This document shows, piece after piece, positions 45,975 to 57,839 of a stretch of DNA of 64,000 nucleotides. This DNA comes from Dicyema japonicum. Taxonomy: Eukaryota > Dicyemida > Rhombozoa > Dicyemidae. The stretch lies in assembly GCA_011109175.1 (NCBI GenBank), contig RDEW01000060.1, forward strand, positions 57,734-121,733. The letters run 5' to 3'. Under the pieces are notes generated by a model. It was not told where the DNA came from, searched no databases, and saw only the letters and a program-made list of their open reading frames with translations. The first letter of the stretch is position 1, and each line of letters begins with the position of its first letter. The position numbers and the translations under genes are program-made.

Positions 45975-48298
45975 TTAGTTTAACTTAAAGAATGGCTTAG
46001 CGAAGAGTGATTAATTCAGGGATTTCATTTTGATATAAATATTGTCAATGACTGCAGTACGTATTATAAATATAATCAATGACAACAGTAGTCCGACAAC
46101 TCCACATACGATTCCAATTATTTGATGTTTCGTCAGTTTTTTTACAAATATACTTTCAGAAGATATTAATTCTTCAAAACTTATTTCATTTAAAATTTAG
46201 TCGGTTTTATTACGATGTTTAAATATGGTTTTTTGTCTTTAATTTCATTCGATGTTGGTTCTTCAAAGCATCCTTTATCTAAAATTCTGCCGGATTTATT
46301 TACCATCTCCAATAAATTCAAAACTCAGATCATTGCGGAAAAATTGTAATTTAAGAGATGAAATTTCGATAGTCACATTTTTATAGTTTTGTGAGATGAA
46401 TGCACATTGATAATATCCTCCCATTTTAATTTGTTTAAATTGCTTTTCAAGTAAAACACATTTATCTCTTTCATGTCCAACACAAACATAAAAATTATTA
46501 ATAATATATTTTCCTTCATTTAGTTTATCCGCCGTAATAAATATTTTTGATTTTACACCATTCAATATNTTGTGAGATGAATGCACATTGATAATATCCT
46601 CCCATTTTAATTTGTTTAAATTGCTTTTCTAGTAAAACACATTTATCTCTTTCATGTACAACACAAACATAAAAATTATTAATAATATATTTTCCTTCAT
46701 TTAGTTTATCCACCGTAATAAATATTTTTGATTTTACACCATTCAATATCTCCTCATAACCGTGGGGTTTCTAGCCCAATTGGAACCCTTAGATACACGA
46801 GAGACGATTGGAAGAGGTCAGTTAGATTCATTATTTCATTACCTTCTGGTAATCACTTGTTGGGAAGACAAATATATTTGACACCTTTTCTGGTTCAGAT
46901 TGCTGACGACGACACACTCACCTGGAAACGTGGAAGACGCAGCGGAGGGTTGGGAAAATTCTAAAGTACGAATTTCTCATAGAAAACTACCATTTCATTC
47001 TTAATTCATTAAGCCACTTAATGAATCATCTCTCCAATATCGGAGTGAAGATCGCTTAGTAGAGGTGCGAACCCCAAGAAGGACTTTGGTTGAGACAGAG
47101 ACTCGAACTAACGGTGAACAGAATATACACTTGCGCAATCTTTTTATCATATTTTTTCTCTAATGTTCTTTTTTGGTAATTAAAGTGAGGGTTTCCCATT
47201 TATAAATGTGGAAACAACACATACTACACTTTACAGAGAGGAAATTCCATCTGTCCTCAGGTTTTTGAAAACTTAAAAAACCAGCCGATTGAGTTTTAAT
47301 TAAAGATCTGATTCATTGTTTTTATGTATCTGATTCATCTGATTCATCGGTAATAGGGGTTGCAGAATCAAATCCTTCGTATCTCTATTCTCCAAATTCC
47401 TATCGCTGACGAAGATGAAGTTTTGTAGAACTACATTACTCGTGCGACTATTGAATAAGGATCCCCCACTGTTACCTACAATCCACCACAACGAATGTTG
47501 ATGGTCACAAAAAATGCGGCAATATTGAGTTTTAATCAATACTTTAATGACACTGTGACGTCAAACCATTCAATATATATTTATGGTTTCTGTACACACG
47601 TGTTAACATATTATAGTGATAATCACTGAAATGCTCTTCTTTTATCTAAGAATCAATGCAAACGTGTACAATTTTGTTATTGTCAATATATGATATTTTG
47701 ATATTTCCACTTATTACTGCTCTGATTCTATTTTTGTTAAATAAAAACCAAATCGACGTATTTGGGTCATTTTTTGGGTTACAGTCATTAGCTAAATAAA
47801 TTTTAATAAAAACCTTTTCCAGTAAAATAATACAAACCAGGATGATTAAGATTTTGCAACTTGGTTGAATAAATTGTGATAGATAAATTATTCGAAAAAC
47901 TAATATAAGTATAACCACATCGATAGTAATCTCCATATCTAGTTTTGGGAATCTTTGTAATATTTGTATAACGTTTACTACCTTAGTACAACAAAAAGCG
48001 TACCATAATCAATTTCAGTTATAAAGTCAATAGTATAAAACTCACTGTAAAAATGTGGAATAAGTTTAAAATTTATATTATATTGAAAAAAACTATACAT
48101 TCCATAAGTTTTCCAGCAATCTATATCTGTATTCCAATTTAAAAACCATAACCGATATTCCTTAAGTTAATGTAATATATACTTTATAAGGATTCTTATA
48201 AATTAGATATGAATCAATTAATATTAATTCCGATCGGATTTTATTTTGACGATTTTGCTTAACAGAATAAATATGATAAAATTTATAGTTCTGTTCAT
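45975..48298 (-). pseudogene. Ig-like type I membrane protein, copy C (disrupted)
   Basis: Full-length homologue on the minus strand. Exons 1-4 are recognisable from the ATG at 48298; exon 4 includes an open NDCNPKNDPNTSIWFLFN segment. Exon 5 is split by an 815-bp insertion (46750-47564). A one-N join (46569) repeats part of exon 5. The intron 6 acceptor reads AA instead of AG. The tail belongs to the copy D subfamily. Cannot encode the full protein as written. Confidence 0.8.
46750..47564. mobile_element. Insertion with 12-bp TSD inside exon 5 of copy C
   Basis: Flanked by ACCATTCAATAT at 46738-46749 and 47565-47576; copies A, B and D are uninterrupted there. The right ~325 bp is shared with the insertion at 50146-50462. 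It contains two GAGTTTTAAT motifs ~230 bp apart and a minus-strand frame (DHQHSLWWIVGNSGGSLFNS). Class unknown; the right halves agree and the left ends differ, as in 5'-truncated retroelements. Confidence 0.7.
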
Positions 48299-48299
48299 G

Positions 48300-49230
48300 T
48301 AATCTAAATTTTATTAGGTCAATTTTTATTTTATTTAAATTTTTAACATGATTTTTTATTATTTTTATTTAATATCTATAATAAATATAGTCAGACGTTT
48401 ACAAAAACTGATACAACCCAAATCAAGATTTACGAACTCTGTAGACATACAAAAAAACTCGGGTCAAAAGTGACGCTGAGGATATTAGTCCAAGGAAAAT
48501 CGTGGCCACTATATACTTCAAAAAATGTACAATATCTGGATAAGAAAGAGTAATGTATCACTGAAACTTTCTTGTCAACCAAGGAAAATCGTGGCTACTA
48601 TATACTTCAAAAAATGTACAATATCTGGATAAGAAAGAGTAATGTATCACTGAAACTTTCTTGTCAAACTATACGACACGCTTATTATGTATTTAAGCAC
48701 TTCACGAAAGCCATACTAATTATAGCCCCGCATGTTCAGCAAAAGAAACAAGGTTAGATGTCATCCTTCTCCATGCTCACCTGTTCCTAGCCAAGGCTCA
48801 CATGATGTCCAGATCGTCGGCATTTATTACATTTTTTTAATATTGACCAGGTCTTTNACCCAAATCAAGATTTACGAACTCTGTAGACATACAAAAAAAC
48901 TCGGCTCAAAAGTGACGCTGAGGATATTAGTCCAAGGAAAATCTTGGCTACTATATACTTCAAAAAATGTACAATATCTGGATAAGAAAGAGTAATGTAT
49001 CACTGAAACTTTCTTGTCAAACTATACGACACGCATATTATGTATTTAAGCACTTCACGAAAGCCATACTTATTATAGCCCCGCATGTTCAGCAAAAGAA
49101 ACAAGGTTAGATGTCATCCTTTTCCATGCTCACCTGTTCCTAGCCAAGGCTCGCATGATGTCCAGATCGTCGGCATTTATTACATTTTTTTGATATTGAC
49201 CAGGTCTTTTTGTAAGACTATTTACAGTAT
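48300..49230. repeat. Locally triplicated LINE-3'-end/gene-upstream segment
   Basis: 48415-48570 recurs at 48571-48665 and, after the N at 48857, at 48858-49120. All are the 3' end of the RTE-like element plus the upstream flank of the surface-protein gene. Probably overlapping contig ends, perhaps with one real tandem copy. Confidence 0.6.
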
Positions 49231-51345
49231 TGTTCTTGGTCTTCCACGATAGCGTCTTTGTTGACTAACATAGTATGTTTCCATCGATATGTTAGGTGGG
49301 GATGTTAATTCAATCCTCAGCACGTGTCCGAAGAATTTCCATCGGGATTCCAGTACTTCTAAGCTGATAGGTATAAAGCTGCATCTCTTATATAATGCAT
49401 TCTTCGATATTCTCGTTGGCTAAGTAGTTCCTGTTATTTTTCTCAGCTGACTTCTGTGGAACGAGTCGAGTTTTTCCATATCCGCTGATGAGATCGCCCA
49501 AGTTCCAGCTTTATATAAAAGTACGGGTTATATGAATGAGTCGTATAATAGGATTCTCATTTTCGTGTCGATGCCTTTTTGATTGAGCTATAGATTCTTC
49601 AGTTTATATAACTCAGCATTGGCTAGAGTTTTCCTACGTAAGATATCTTCGCTATCTCTCAAAAGTGGACTGAGTTTCTTTACTTATCTTCTAGGACGTT
49701 GCTCATCCTTCTTATCTCTGTGAGTTCTGATTTCTCTCTGTTCACAGTAGAACCCATTTCGCTAGTACATCTGGTGCTTTTTCTAATAGGTTTTCCAAAA
49801 CATTTTCGTCTTCAGAAATTAAGTCTACATCGTCAGCGTAGATTACTTCTTCCGTCTCGTAGATTACCGCTCAGGAACATCTGGATGAATAGCCTTCAGG
49901 TGCATTTTACTATTCTCCCTTTTGCCAAGACATGCTTCAGCAGCTTACTTGATGGTGTCCTTTGTTTGTTTCCATGCGTCTTCTAACGTGGAATACACCA
50001 ATACGTCCTGTATATGAGTCTGAATGTATTTTTGATATTTCTCAGTAGTCTCCGGTTGGGAAATCAGCCTTTCAGTCGCGTAGTCGCCTCTGATTTTCTC
50101 AAATTCGTGATTTTTTGACATTCATGTATTTGATGGCATGTTTATACACTTTACAGAGAGGAAATTCCATCTTTCCTCAGGTTTTTGAGAACTTGAAAAA
50201 CTAGACGATTGAGTTTTAATCAAAGATCTGATTCATTGTTTTTATGTATCTGATTCATCTGATTCATCGGTAATAAGGGTTGCAGAATCAAATCCTTCGT
50301 ATCTCTATTCTCCAAATTCGTATCTCTGACGAAGATGGAGTTTTTGTGAACTACATTACTCGTGCGACTATTGAATAAGGATCCCCCACTGTTACCTACA
50401 ATCCACCACAACGAATGTTGATGGTCACAAAAAATGCGGCAATTTCGAGTTTTAATCAATACTGATGGCATGTTTATTCAGGGTGAAGGTCGCAATAACC
50501 ATCTTGTGGTCGCTAACAGTCATCGAGCATTCATATGAATGAGCGTTTACTAGAAAGTGTTTGGCTTTAGCCCGGCAAATGACATAATCTATTTGGTTGT
50601 ATATTGGGACCAGCTTTCTTTCAGAGATCCTTCGCTTCCCCATTCACATAGTTTTGTGGCAGGCAGAAGGCGTACATGCAGTATTGCATAGAAAAAGGTT
50701 GTTTGCCATACGAAAGTGACCAGGTATTGTCCACGGTAGGTTTCTTATTTTACGCCCATGTTATCACAAGTAAACGTCATCCGGGATATTCTTCATCCTG
50801 ATTTTTCTAGCGATGAATATTAGTCAAATCCTTAGCAATGAATATTAGTAATGACGACTCATATTCGTATGTCGTCCGTAACAGTTTTTATTAGAAGTCG
50901 TCTAGTTCTGTCGGATCTATTGCTACTCTCCCGCAGTGTAGTGCATAAACATTTACAATTGTCAGAAAACTCTTCGATAGAGGTAAGTCGTTTAGTCGGA
51001 TTTTTATAACACAGATCCTGTCATTCACACTCCATATACAGTGGACTACACTTGTCAACTTTGAGTGGATGACAAATCCAAGTCCATAATGTTTTGAGTC
51101 GCTCGGCTGACATATAATTCGATATTCGCCATAGTTTTCATCACGGGTACAAGTAACTTTCGTCTCTTTTAGGCACCCAATAGATACGTCGTATCGCTCC
51201 AGGTCGTCACAGAGAATCTTCCTCGACCTGGTCGTAGATAAGCCTCTAGTATTGAACGTAAGAACCTTTAGACGAAATGCATCCCTTTGTGTCCATTGCC
51301 TTTTAGAGATTTTTCTCAATTGAGATTCTATCATAAACGAGGCGC
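48750..51345 (-). mobile_element. RTE-like LINE copy 3
   Basis: Minus strand. The endonuclease frame 51334-50891 gives the best N-terminus in the window: RKISKRQWTQRDAFRLKVLT, FNTRGLSTTRSRKILCDDL, SIGCLKETKV, FVIHSKLTSVV and TIVNVYALH. The IDYVICRAK and SDHKMVIATF blocks follow at 50643-50480. The RT region is decayed, and the RPRT-like C-terminal block lies near 49240. Interrupted by the insertion at 50146-50462. Followed by surface-protein copy C. Confidence 0.85.
50146..50462. mobile_element. 317-bp insertion with 15-bp TSD
   Basis: Flanked by TGATGGCATGTTTAT at 50131-50145 and 50463-50477. Interrupts the endonuclease domain of RTE-like copy 3; copies 1 and 2 have the site once. Shares its sequence with the right part of 46750-47564. 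Confidence 0.8.
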
Positions 51346-51780
51346 GTCACCACCTTACCAAAAAACACGTTTATCACCAAAATCTTTGTACGTTAACAAC
51401 CACCTCACCAAAATCTTTGTACGTTAACAAACTAAATGATAGACTATCCTACAATGTATTGACGAAAAATTTAAGTAAAAAAGAATGATAGTGACTTAAG
51501 ATGGTCGGCAATGCATCATTTGAAATTCATCAAATAAATTAGATAATAACAAAATTTATAATTTAGTATCAATATATAAAATCCAAATAATTGACATGAA
51601 TGGTTTTACTCGAAAATGTAAGAAATTGATCGATGATAATTCTTGCATTTGTAGTAAACCCTCCAATGAAATGAGGATTTATTTGATAATTTTTGAGTAA
51701 CGTCTTTTGCACTTTATGCTGTTTCCTGATGGACTTTTTTCTTTAGAAGTGGAAACAAAATTCACTTAATTAGTTGTTTA
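51346..51780. other. No gene recognised
   Basis: AT-rich; includes a short direct duplication (CAAAATCTTTGTACGTTAAC) at ~51379 and ~51409. Confidence 0.5.
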
Positions 51781-52200
51781 CTTTACTTCATATTCGGTGT
51801 ATCCGGGGGTAATAAATTAATTTTTTTGAAACTTTTAAGTTTTTACTTTATTTTTTGAAAACCCTAGACCACAAAAAAAGAATGGCTAAACCCACTAATT
51901 GGGCCATCTCTGTCTCCAATAGCACCCGACGTACACTTGAATGTTCCACCAGCGACTGATCTGTCATACGCAAGTGCATTCTTTTATGTCTGCAGAAGAA
52001 TTCTATCCGGGTGCACTTCTTTATTGTCAATTCCTGCATGAGTCACCCTTTCTCTGAATCAGTATCCTAACTCTTGAAAAAACGTTGGAGACCCAAGCCA
52101 TTTCTCGGATGGGAGAACTGTCAACATGCATGAGCTAACTGGTGGTAGGATTTCTTTAAGTTATTTTTCTTTTGAAATCTTCTATCAAAGGTGTGTCAAA
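51780..52200 (-). repeat. CGGTGTATCCGGG end plus inverted partner of 25340-25720
   Basis: Opens with a copy of the LINE 3' end. It continues with the element whose minus-strand frame (52039-51848) includes FFCRHKRMHLRMTDQSLVEH. See 25340-25720. Confidence 0.5.
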
Positions 52201-52289
52201 CATGCGGTTCTCGAAAAGCATAGGTAAGGATTTAATGGTTATAAAAAACAAAAAAAATCATTTTTTACTTTTAATTAAATTTTTTCAAC

Positions 52290-52420
52290 AGTGTTGGATG
52301 ACAATGGGGTCGATGCACGTGGCATCCAAAACCAATGGCTTCCCCTCCTCGAACGTTAAAATTGTAATTCCGACCGGCCGTTTTCCGTCTCCTCTGTTAA
52401 AGTTAGGTTAAGGATAGGCA
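52290..52420 (-). mobile_element. RLE endonuclease fragment
   Basis: The minus strand encodes GDGKRPVGITILTFEEGKP then LDATCID, a decayed copy of the [22 protein letters not shown] catalytic block of the element at 6.6-9.2 kb (catalytic Asp replaced by Val). Confidence 0.7.
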
Positions 52421-53150
52421 ACACCATGAAGTTGATCACTTCGGCGCAGGCATCACGGCTCAGCTAAAAAGCCCTCATAACACTCAATCTTTGCAAAGTC
52501 CGTTTCTTAACAAGGACAGTGTGCTCCTGGAAATTACACTTGCTACAGTTGAAAGTTACTCCAAGGTACCTCATCCGCCCATAGAATGTCACTTTGATCG
52601 AAGGTTTCCACACTTTTTCAAACGCCTTCTTTAGAAAAAATGTACAGTTTTGCGCATCCTTTTATATTCCAAATGTATTTTTGGCAGAAACAATTTCTAG
52701 CAAAAAAAAAGTTAGTAAATAAACTGCTTTTGTCTTTGGAGTCGAATTGATTATATTCAAATTATTTTGACTATTTGAGCTACCATCTTCATTATTCGTC
52801 AATTTTCTTTTACAACCACTCGAAAAATTTATCCATGCTATTGTGCCAATTTAAATTAAATTTATTTAAAAAAAAATATAATTTTTAAATTAATAACTAT
52901 TATTATTTCATATAATCACGATTTTTATGTAAATTTAATTTTACAAAAAAATATTTCTGATAAGCTTTTAGCGGCTGAGTTGAGTCCTCTGGTTATAGAC
53001 CTCTGGTTAGTTGAGACCTCTGACCTCTGGAATTCATTGATTAGCACAAGCTAATCACACTAGCTTATAATTTCATCAACTGCGCCTTGCATCCTTGACA
53101 AGCCACATCTGGACTCTACTAGTGATCCCAGAGTACTATGTCAGCAGCAT
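52420..53150. other. No gene recognised
   Basis: Likely old LINE sequence on the left (52420-52620) by composition, then AT-rich spacer. Confidence 0.35.
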
Positions 53151-53880
53151 AGACTAGTCATTTTTTTACATTGACTTGGTCAGGGTGCGTTGACATGCAT
53201 AAATTAAAAAGAGTAATGCGCATCATCGCCCTTGTCGAACTCCAAGTTAGATCTTAACTTCTAGATCGACATTGCCTAAATGTAGTCATCTGGTCTTCCA
53301 AAAAGGTGGAGATCCAACTTTTCAACTTCAAGGGAATTCCTCTTCGACCGTTGTGTCAGACCGAATCGAACGCCCTTTCCAAATCAAATACAGTACAAGT
53401 GTCACTTATTCATCTTCGGATCTGAGAGATCAACTTCCAAAGGCAACCACAGAATCGCCCCTAATGAAATCTCAACTGAAAATCCGAGAGGATGTCTTTT
53501 ATGATACATTTTTAGGCTAACCTCTGGTTCTTCAATCTTAGATTTTAGCAAAGGCCGGTAGCAGGCTAATAGGGCGATAGCTACTAGGGTTTTCTGTATT
53601 TTTTCCTGGTTTTCTCAAAAAACGCGAACGGCCTCTTTCCAACGTCTAGGAACGAAACCCATCCTGATGCTACCGTTATACAGTTTTATCAGTTTTTCAG
53701 AATACTTACAGGCATGTGTTTGAATGGCCATGGAGATCTTGTCTTGGCCTGAAGAGTTGTTCTTAGAAATGCGACTAGCAGATAGGGCCTCTTCCATTGC
53801 TATCATCTGGAAAGGAGCGCTCGAGGCTTTTAAAAGCATCTATCGATTATTATATTGTTTTTGATTTAGAAAATAAAAAA
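53150..53880 (-). mobile_element. Jockey/CR1-like RT fragment
   Basis: Minus strand: ASRISKNNSSGQDKISMAIQ, IKLYNGSIRMGFVPRRWKEA, VRVF, then after a frameshift a block matching SYRPISLL. This is the N-terminal half of a jockey-type RT domain. Lower-mapped parts are too decayed to read. Confidence 0.7.
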
Positions 53881-54325
53881 TAAAAACGCACAGTCTGTGT
53901 CTCTCCGAAGAGATAACATCCTGCACGCACGGAAGGGCAAACCTCTTGAAAAATTCACTTGAACGAACTATCTAGATGAAACTTATACCTGAGCGAATGT
54001 CTCCACGATTTCGCCTGGGTCCGATGTTTTAGAGTCATCCAACACGGATCTTAACCTTTACCCGACAGGCACTTCAGATGCTTTCAAAAGTCTTGCCATG
54101 TGTCTTCACCCTCTTAGGCCCTCTTCACCTATCACTATCAAGCTCCACAAAACCCTTATTTATTTCCAGTTGGAAATAGTTGATTTTCCTCTTGTTGTAA
54201 TTAAGATTATCCTCGTACCTACAAATTGACAGCAAGCCTTTTTTAAGTATTAATTTACTCATAATTATGGATGAAATCCGCGCGACTTTTTTAGAGTATT
54301 CTCTCCATCTTGAAGGACCTGACGT
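53880..54325. other. No gene recognised
   Basis: Ends at an assembly gap; no interpretable frame. Confidence 0.4.
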
Positions 54326-54758
54326 NNNNNNNNNNNNNNNNNNNNNNNNNNNNNNNNNNNNNNNNNNNNNNNNNNNNNNNNNNNNNNNNNNNNNNNNNNN
54401 NNNNNNNNNNNNNNNNNNNNNNNNNNNNNNNNNNNNNNNNNNNNNNNNNNNNNNNNNNNNNNNNNNNNNNNNNNNNNNNNNNNNNNNNNNNNNNNNNNNN
54501 NNNNNNNNNNNNNNNNNNNNNNNNNNNNNNNNNNNNNNNNNNNNNNNNNNNNNNNNNNNNNNNNNNNNNNNNNNNNNNNNNNNNNNNNNNNNNNNNNNNN
54601 NNNNNNNNNNNNNNNNNNNNNNNNNNNNNNNNNNNNNNNNNNNNNNNNNNNNNNNNNNNNNNNNNNNNNNNNNNNNNNNNNNNNNNNNNNNNNNNNNNNN
54701 NNNNNNNNNNNNNNNNNNNNNNNNNNNNNNNNNNNNNNNNNNNNNNNNNNNNNNNNNN
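54326..54758. other. Assembly gap (433 N)
   Basis: Run of 433 undetermined bases. Frames spanning it are meaningless. Confidence 1.
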
Positions 54759-54899
54759 GACTCTATAGTAGTAGTAAGTCATCGAAGTAAAGAAAGTCCA
54801 AGAACACGAAAGACTCCGATACAAATTAGACTTTAGTTGATAACCTATAAATAGCTTATGCAATTTCACTATTTGCATAGGAAATGAATGTTCAATAAT

Positions 54900-55410
54900 C
54901 TCATAAATTACACTAGATTATATATAATTTTGTTATTTTTAAAAGTGGTCCTTCAATTTTTTTAACTTCCAAAATAACAAAAAAATGCCTCTTTGGCTAA
55001 AAATTGCTCTGTAATCGTAGACTGAGCAACTGTGCTTTTCACTCGAGCACATCTCAAGCGAAGAATGCGGGATAATATCTATAATTTGATGTAAATCTGT
55101 TTCGATTGTGAGATTAGTGCGAAAATCAAGTGGAGAAAGACATCAAGGCATTCCTAAAAAAAACGAAAACATTTTTAAGTCTGCCTTCAGTCTGACGGAC
55201 AACGAGAGAGCAGTAGTGAATACATAAACGATGAACGAGCCTGGAAGATGCAGAACGAGGTGGCAAGATTGCGGTCTCTAGGTTCAATAATTTCATAAAT
55301 TACAGTAGATTATACATAATTTTGTTATTTTTATAATTTTTAAAAGTGGTCCATCAATTTTTTTAACTTCCAAAAAAAACAAAAAATGGCTCTTTGGCTA
55401 AAAAAATTGC
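54900..55410. repeat. Spaced direct repeat of ~100 bp
   Basis: 54911-55010 and 55306-55410 share TAATTTTGTTATTTTT ... TTTTTTTAACTTCCAAAA ... CTCTTTGGCTAAAAA. The ~295 bp between them have no recognisable frame. Confidence 0.7.
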
Positions 55411-55579
55411 CGACAGCTGGATTATGTTAAGCAAATAATCAAGATTATTATAGATTAAAGAATTTAGCAAATAAATTTTTTTACTAAAGAAATCAGGAGT
55501 GCAAATGCGTTCGCTAAAATTTTTGGATATGCGCTCACCATAGAATTATATAATAAATTTTATTTTTAAGTTTTTTTTT

Positions 55580-56125
55580 TCTGATGCAGCATACAGCACA
55601 AGAAGATGATGTCTGCAAAAAGTGCAAAATTGTAAAAAAATAAAACGAAAGATCCTTTGCACGGTCTGTTTGTGTGGCTTCCACAATTCCTGTTACGGAT
55701 TGATTAAATTCTGACAGGCATCGTCATTCATGCCTCCTTCCAGATAATAGACAACTCGACCCTTTTGAACATATTCCACTGGATCATCAGAGAATACTTA
55801 ATTGAACTCAAATTGAAGACTTCTGATCTGGATCCCCAAATCTCCAATATATCTGTCGCGATCTGCATATCCGATAGGAGGGAGAAAGTAGAGAAATCAC
55901 TTACGTCACTAGTATAGAAGGTCCAGAGATTTTTCTAGAGGAACCTATTGGTACACTCCGAAATGTTCACCGACAAATCACAAAACTATGCGAAGGCGAC
56001 ACCGACAATATCGGACACTTAGAGATTGTGAGGTGCGATTCATCGAAAGCTTTCTGAATGTGAAATCCCTTCTGTCGTGAGGATCCTGCAGATCAACACC
56101 GTATAATTGAGCCGGCTGAAATTTT
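55580..56125 (+). mobile_element. RLE element 5' fragment, heavily decayed
   Basis: Aligns in broken frames to the PHD finger (VCKKCKIV) and the following segment of the element at 6.6 kb (HIPLDHQ, SSKAF, ADQHRIIEPAE). Cut at 56125 at the composite junction also present at 42190. Confidence 0.65.
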
Positions 56126-57340
56126 TTTCTTCATGATCTTGATTTTGTATTCAATTAGGGTAAGATTCTTTTCAGTTCACATTTCTTTGATTTCTTGAAT
56201 TCAAACGAGCAGAAGACATCAAGAGTATTCTTATTTTCTTCCTTTGACTGATTCTTGGTCAACTCATAAAGGCACAAATTTGTTTAAATGTGGCAATTCT
56301 CTTTTCCACGTTATCTTTCAAAAGCATTTTATTAGTTGCTTCCTTGTCTCATTCTCTTTGTCAAATTCTGGTTTTCAAATGAAGAGTACACTTTTATGAG
56401 TGGAGAAACGAGTATTGAATTCTGGGCGATAATAATCAATCAGCTCCGAGGCATTCTCCCAAATCTACTTTTCGCAGAATTGACAACCATTGAGATTCAC
56501 TTGATCCTATCACAAGATCGAATCTCAGTGATTAATGCTGAGACAGATGGTGTGCAGTAGCATTTCCTACAGGAGATCGTTTGCTAGTTCTATTGACATC
56601 TTGTAGTCATGAAGACACACTTCTAATTGTTTTCTATATACAATTTTCTCTGTAAGACGGCCCTCAAGATTTGTTAGCAAACTGGCAAAAAAAGAAATAC
56701 ACACCACCATTGGTACACAATTAAATCAAAAATTTATAAATAATTATATTTTTGAATTATTCAGAGTAAAGTATAATTTACTTATCAAGTGACATATAAA
56801 CCCCAAGGATCCAAAAAGAAATTGGAATTCACAAGGCTTTACTCACTATCCAGTGATCCCACTTATCTTTAGAGCTTTAATGCAAACAATTTGTTCTACC
56901 TAGTATCGAGTACGCCAGTGCTGCATGGATTGCCCCCTTTTCAATATTGTCACAGAGCCTACATGAAGTTTTTTCAAAATCGATTTCTCAGATTACTAAT
57001 GAAATCGTCGAAACAGATGTCCACTTCGCAACTGCGGAGTAAACTAAACGTTATTCAATCATGGAGTACTTTACAGAAAAAACGTCACCGGGACTTCTTC
57101 AAGATAGCACAGTCCTCCAATGATCCCCTCAGTCCAGACATCAAATTATATATAGACCCTCGCTCGATATGTTAGAAAATACCTGTGGAGATCAATCCAG
57201 GACTCCAAAACTAACCGCAAGAAAAGGACTGTATGGTCACCGGGATCACTTAATTAAACGATAACTTTATCCTTTTCTCGTAATTTTGTTGTTAATAAAA
57301 TAAAATAATAATAACTGCCTTTTCACGAAAGCCATCATAT
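56126..57340 (+). mobile_element. Composite block with jockey/CR1-like C-terminus
   Basis: Inverted partner of 40510-42190. The 94-codon frame at 56891-57175 (VSSTPVLHGLPPFQYCHRAY, FQNRFLRLLMKSS) is the best-preserved copy of this LINE C-terminus. It is followed by the 3' UTR and an AATAATAATAA end. It lacks the 521-bp insertion seen in the partner. Confidence 0.65.
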
Positions 57341-57830
57341 TTATAGCTTTGCATTGGCAGGACACACACTTTATTTAAGTAAAGAACAGTTAAATTTAAC
57401 TAATCGTAGAACCAAAGAATGATCTTCGTTACATTACATCTAACACAAAGCTGATCAACTACACAGGGTAAAGAACAGTTAAATTTAACTAATCGTAGAA
57501 CCAAAGAATGATCTTCGTTACATTACATCTACCACAAAGCTGATGAACTACACAGGCATACACAGCTAGTATAGGCACACAACTAAGAAAGAATGATCAA
57601 CTAAATCATAAACCTCTTAACATCAACTCACAAAAGTAAGTTTCCATAAGACAAAGAAAGTCACTAGTTGATCAAAGCCTGCTCTTTTCGAGAGAAGTCA
57701 ATTGACTTCTACAATGCTTCTTACCTACTGCGGTCATCAGCTTATAGAATGTTGGATACACATTATTAGATTTTAACTTCGTGATCTTGTGGAGTATTTA
57801 TAATCACATTTTTCTCTGTTCATCCGGTCT
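57335..57830 (-). mobile_element. LINE 3' UTR with a 94-bp tandem duplication
   Basis: Reverse complement of 40083-40505. Units beginning near 57376 and 57469 (GTAAAGAACAGTTAAATTTA) are tandem copies of ~94 bp. Includes the SINE-like tail. Confidence 0.65.
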
Positions 57831-57839
57831 TAATAATAA

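Noticed and set aside
15006-48298. The surface-protein gene as a coat-protein ORF of the adjacent RTE-like element
   Set aside because: It has six introns, and copies D and E occur without the element. RTE-like elements are not known to carry such an ORF. Kept as a linked-amplification finding instead.
54267-54878. Open frames of ~150-195 codons across 54.3-54.9 kb
   Set aside because: They consist almost entirely of the 433-N gap.
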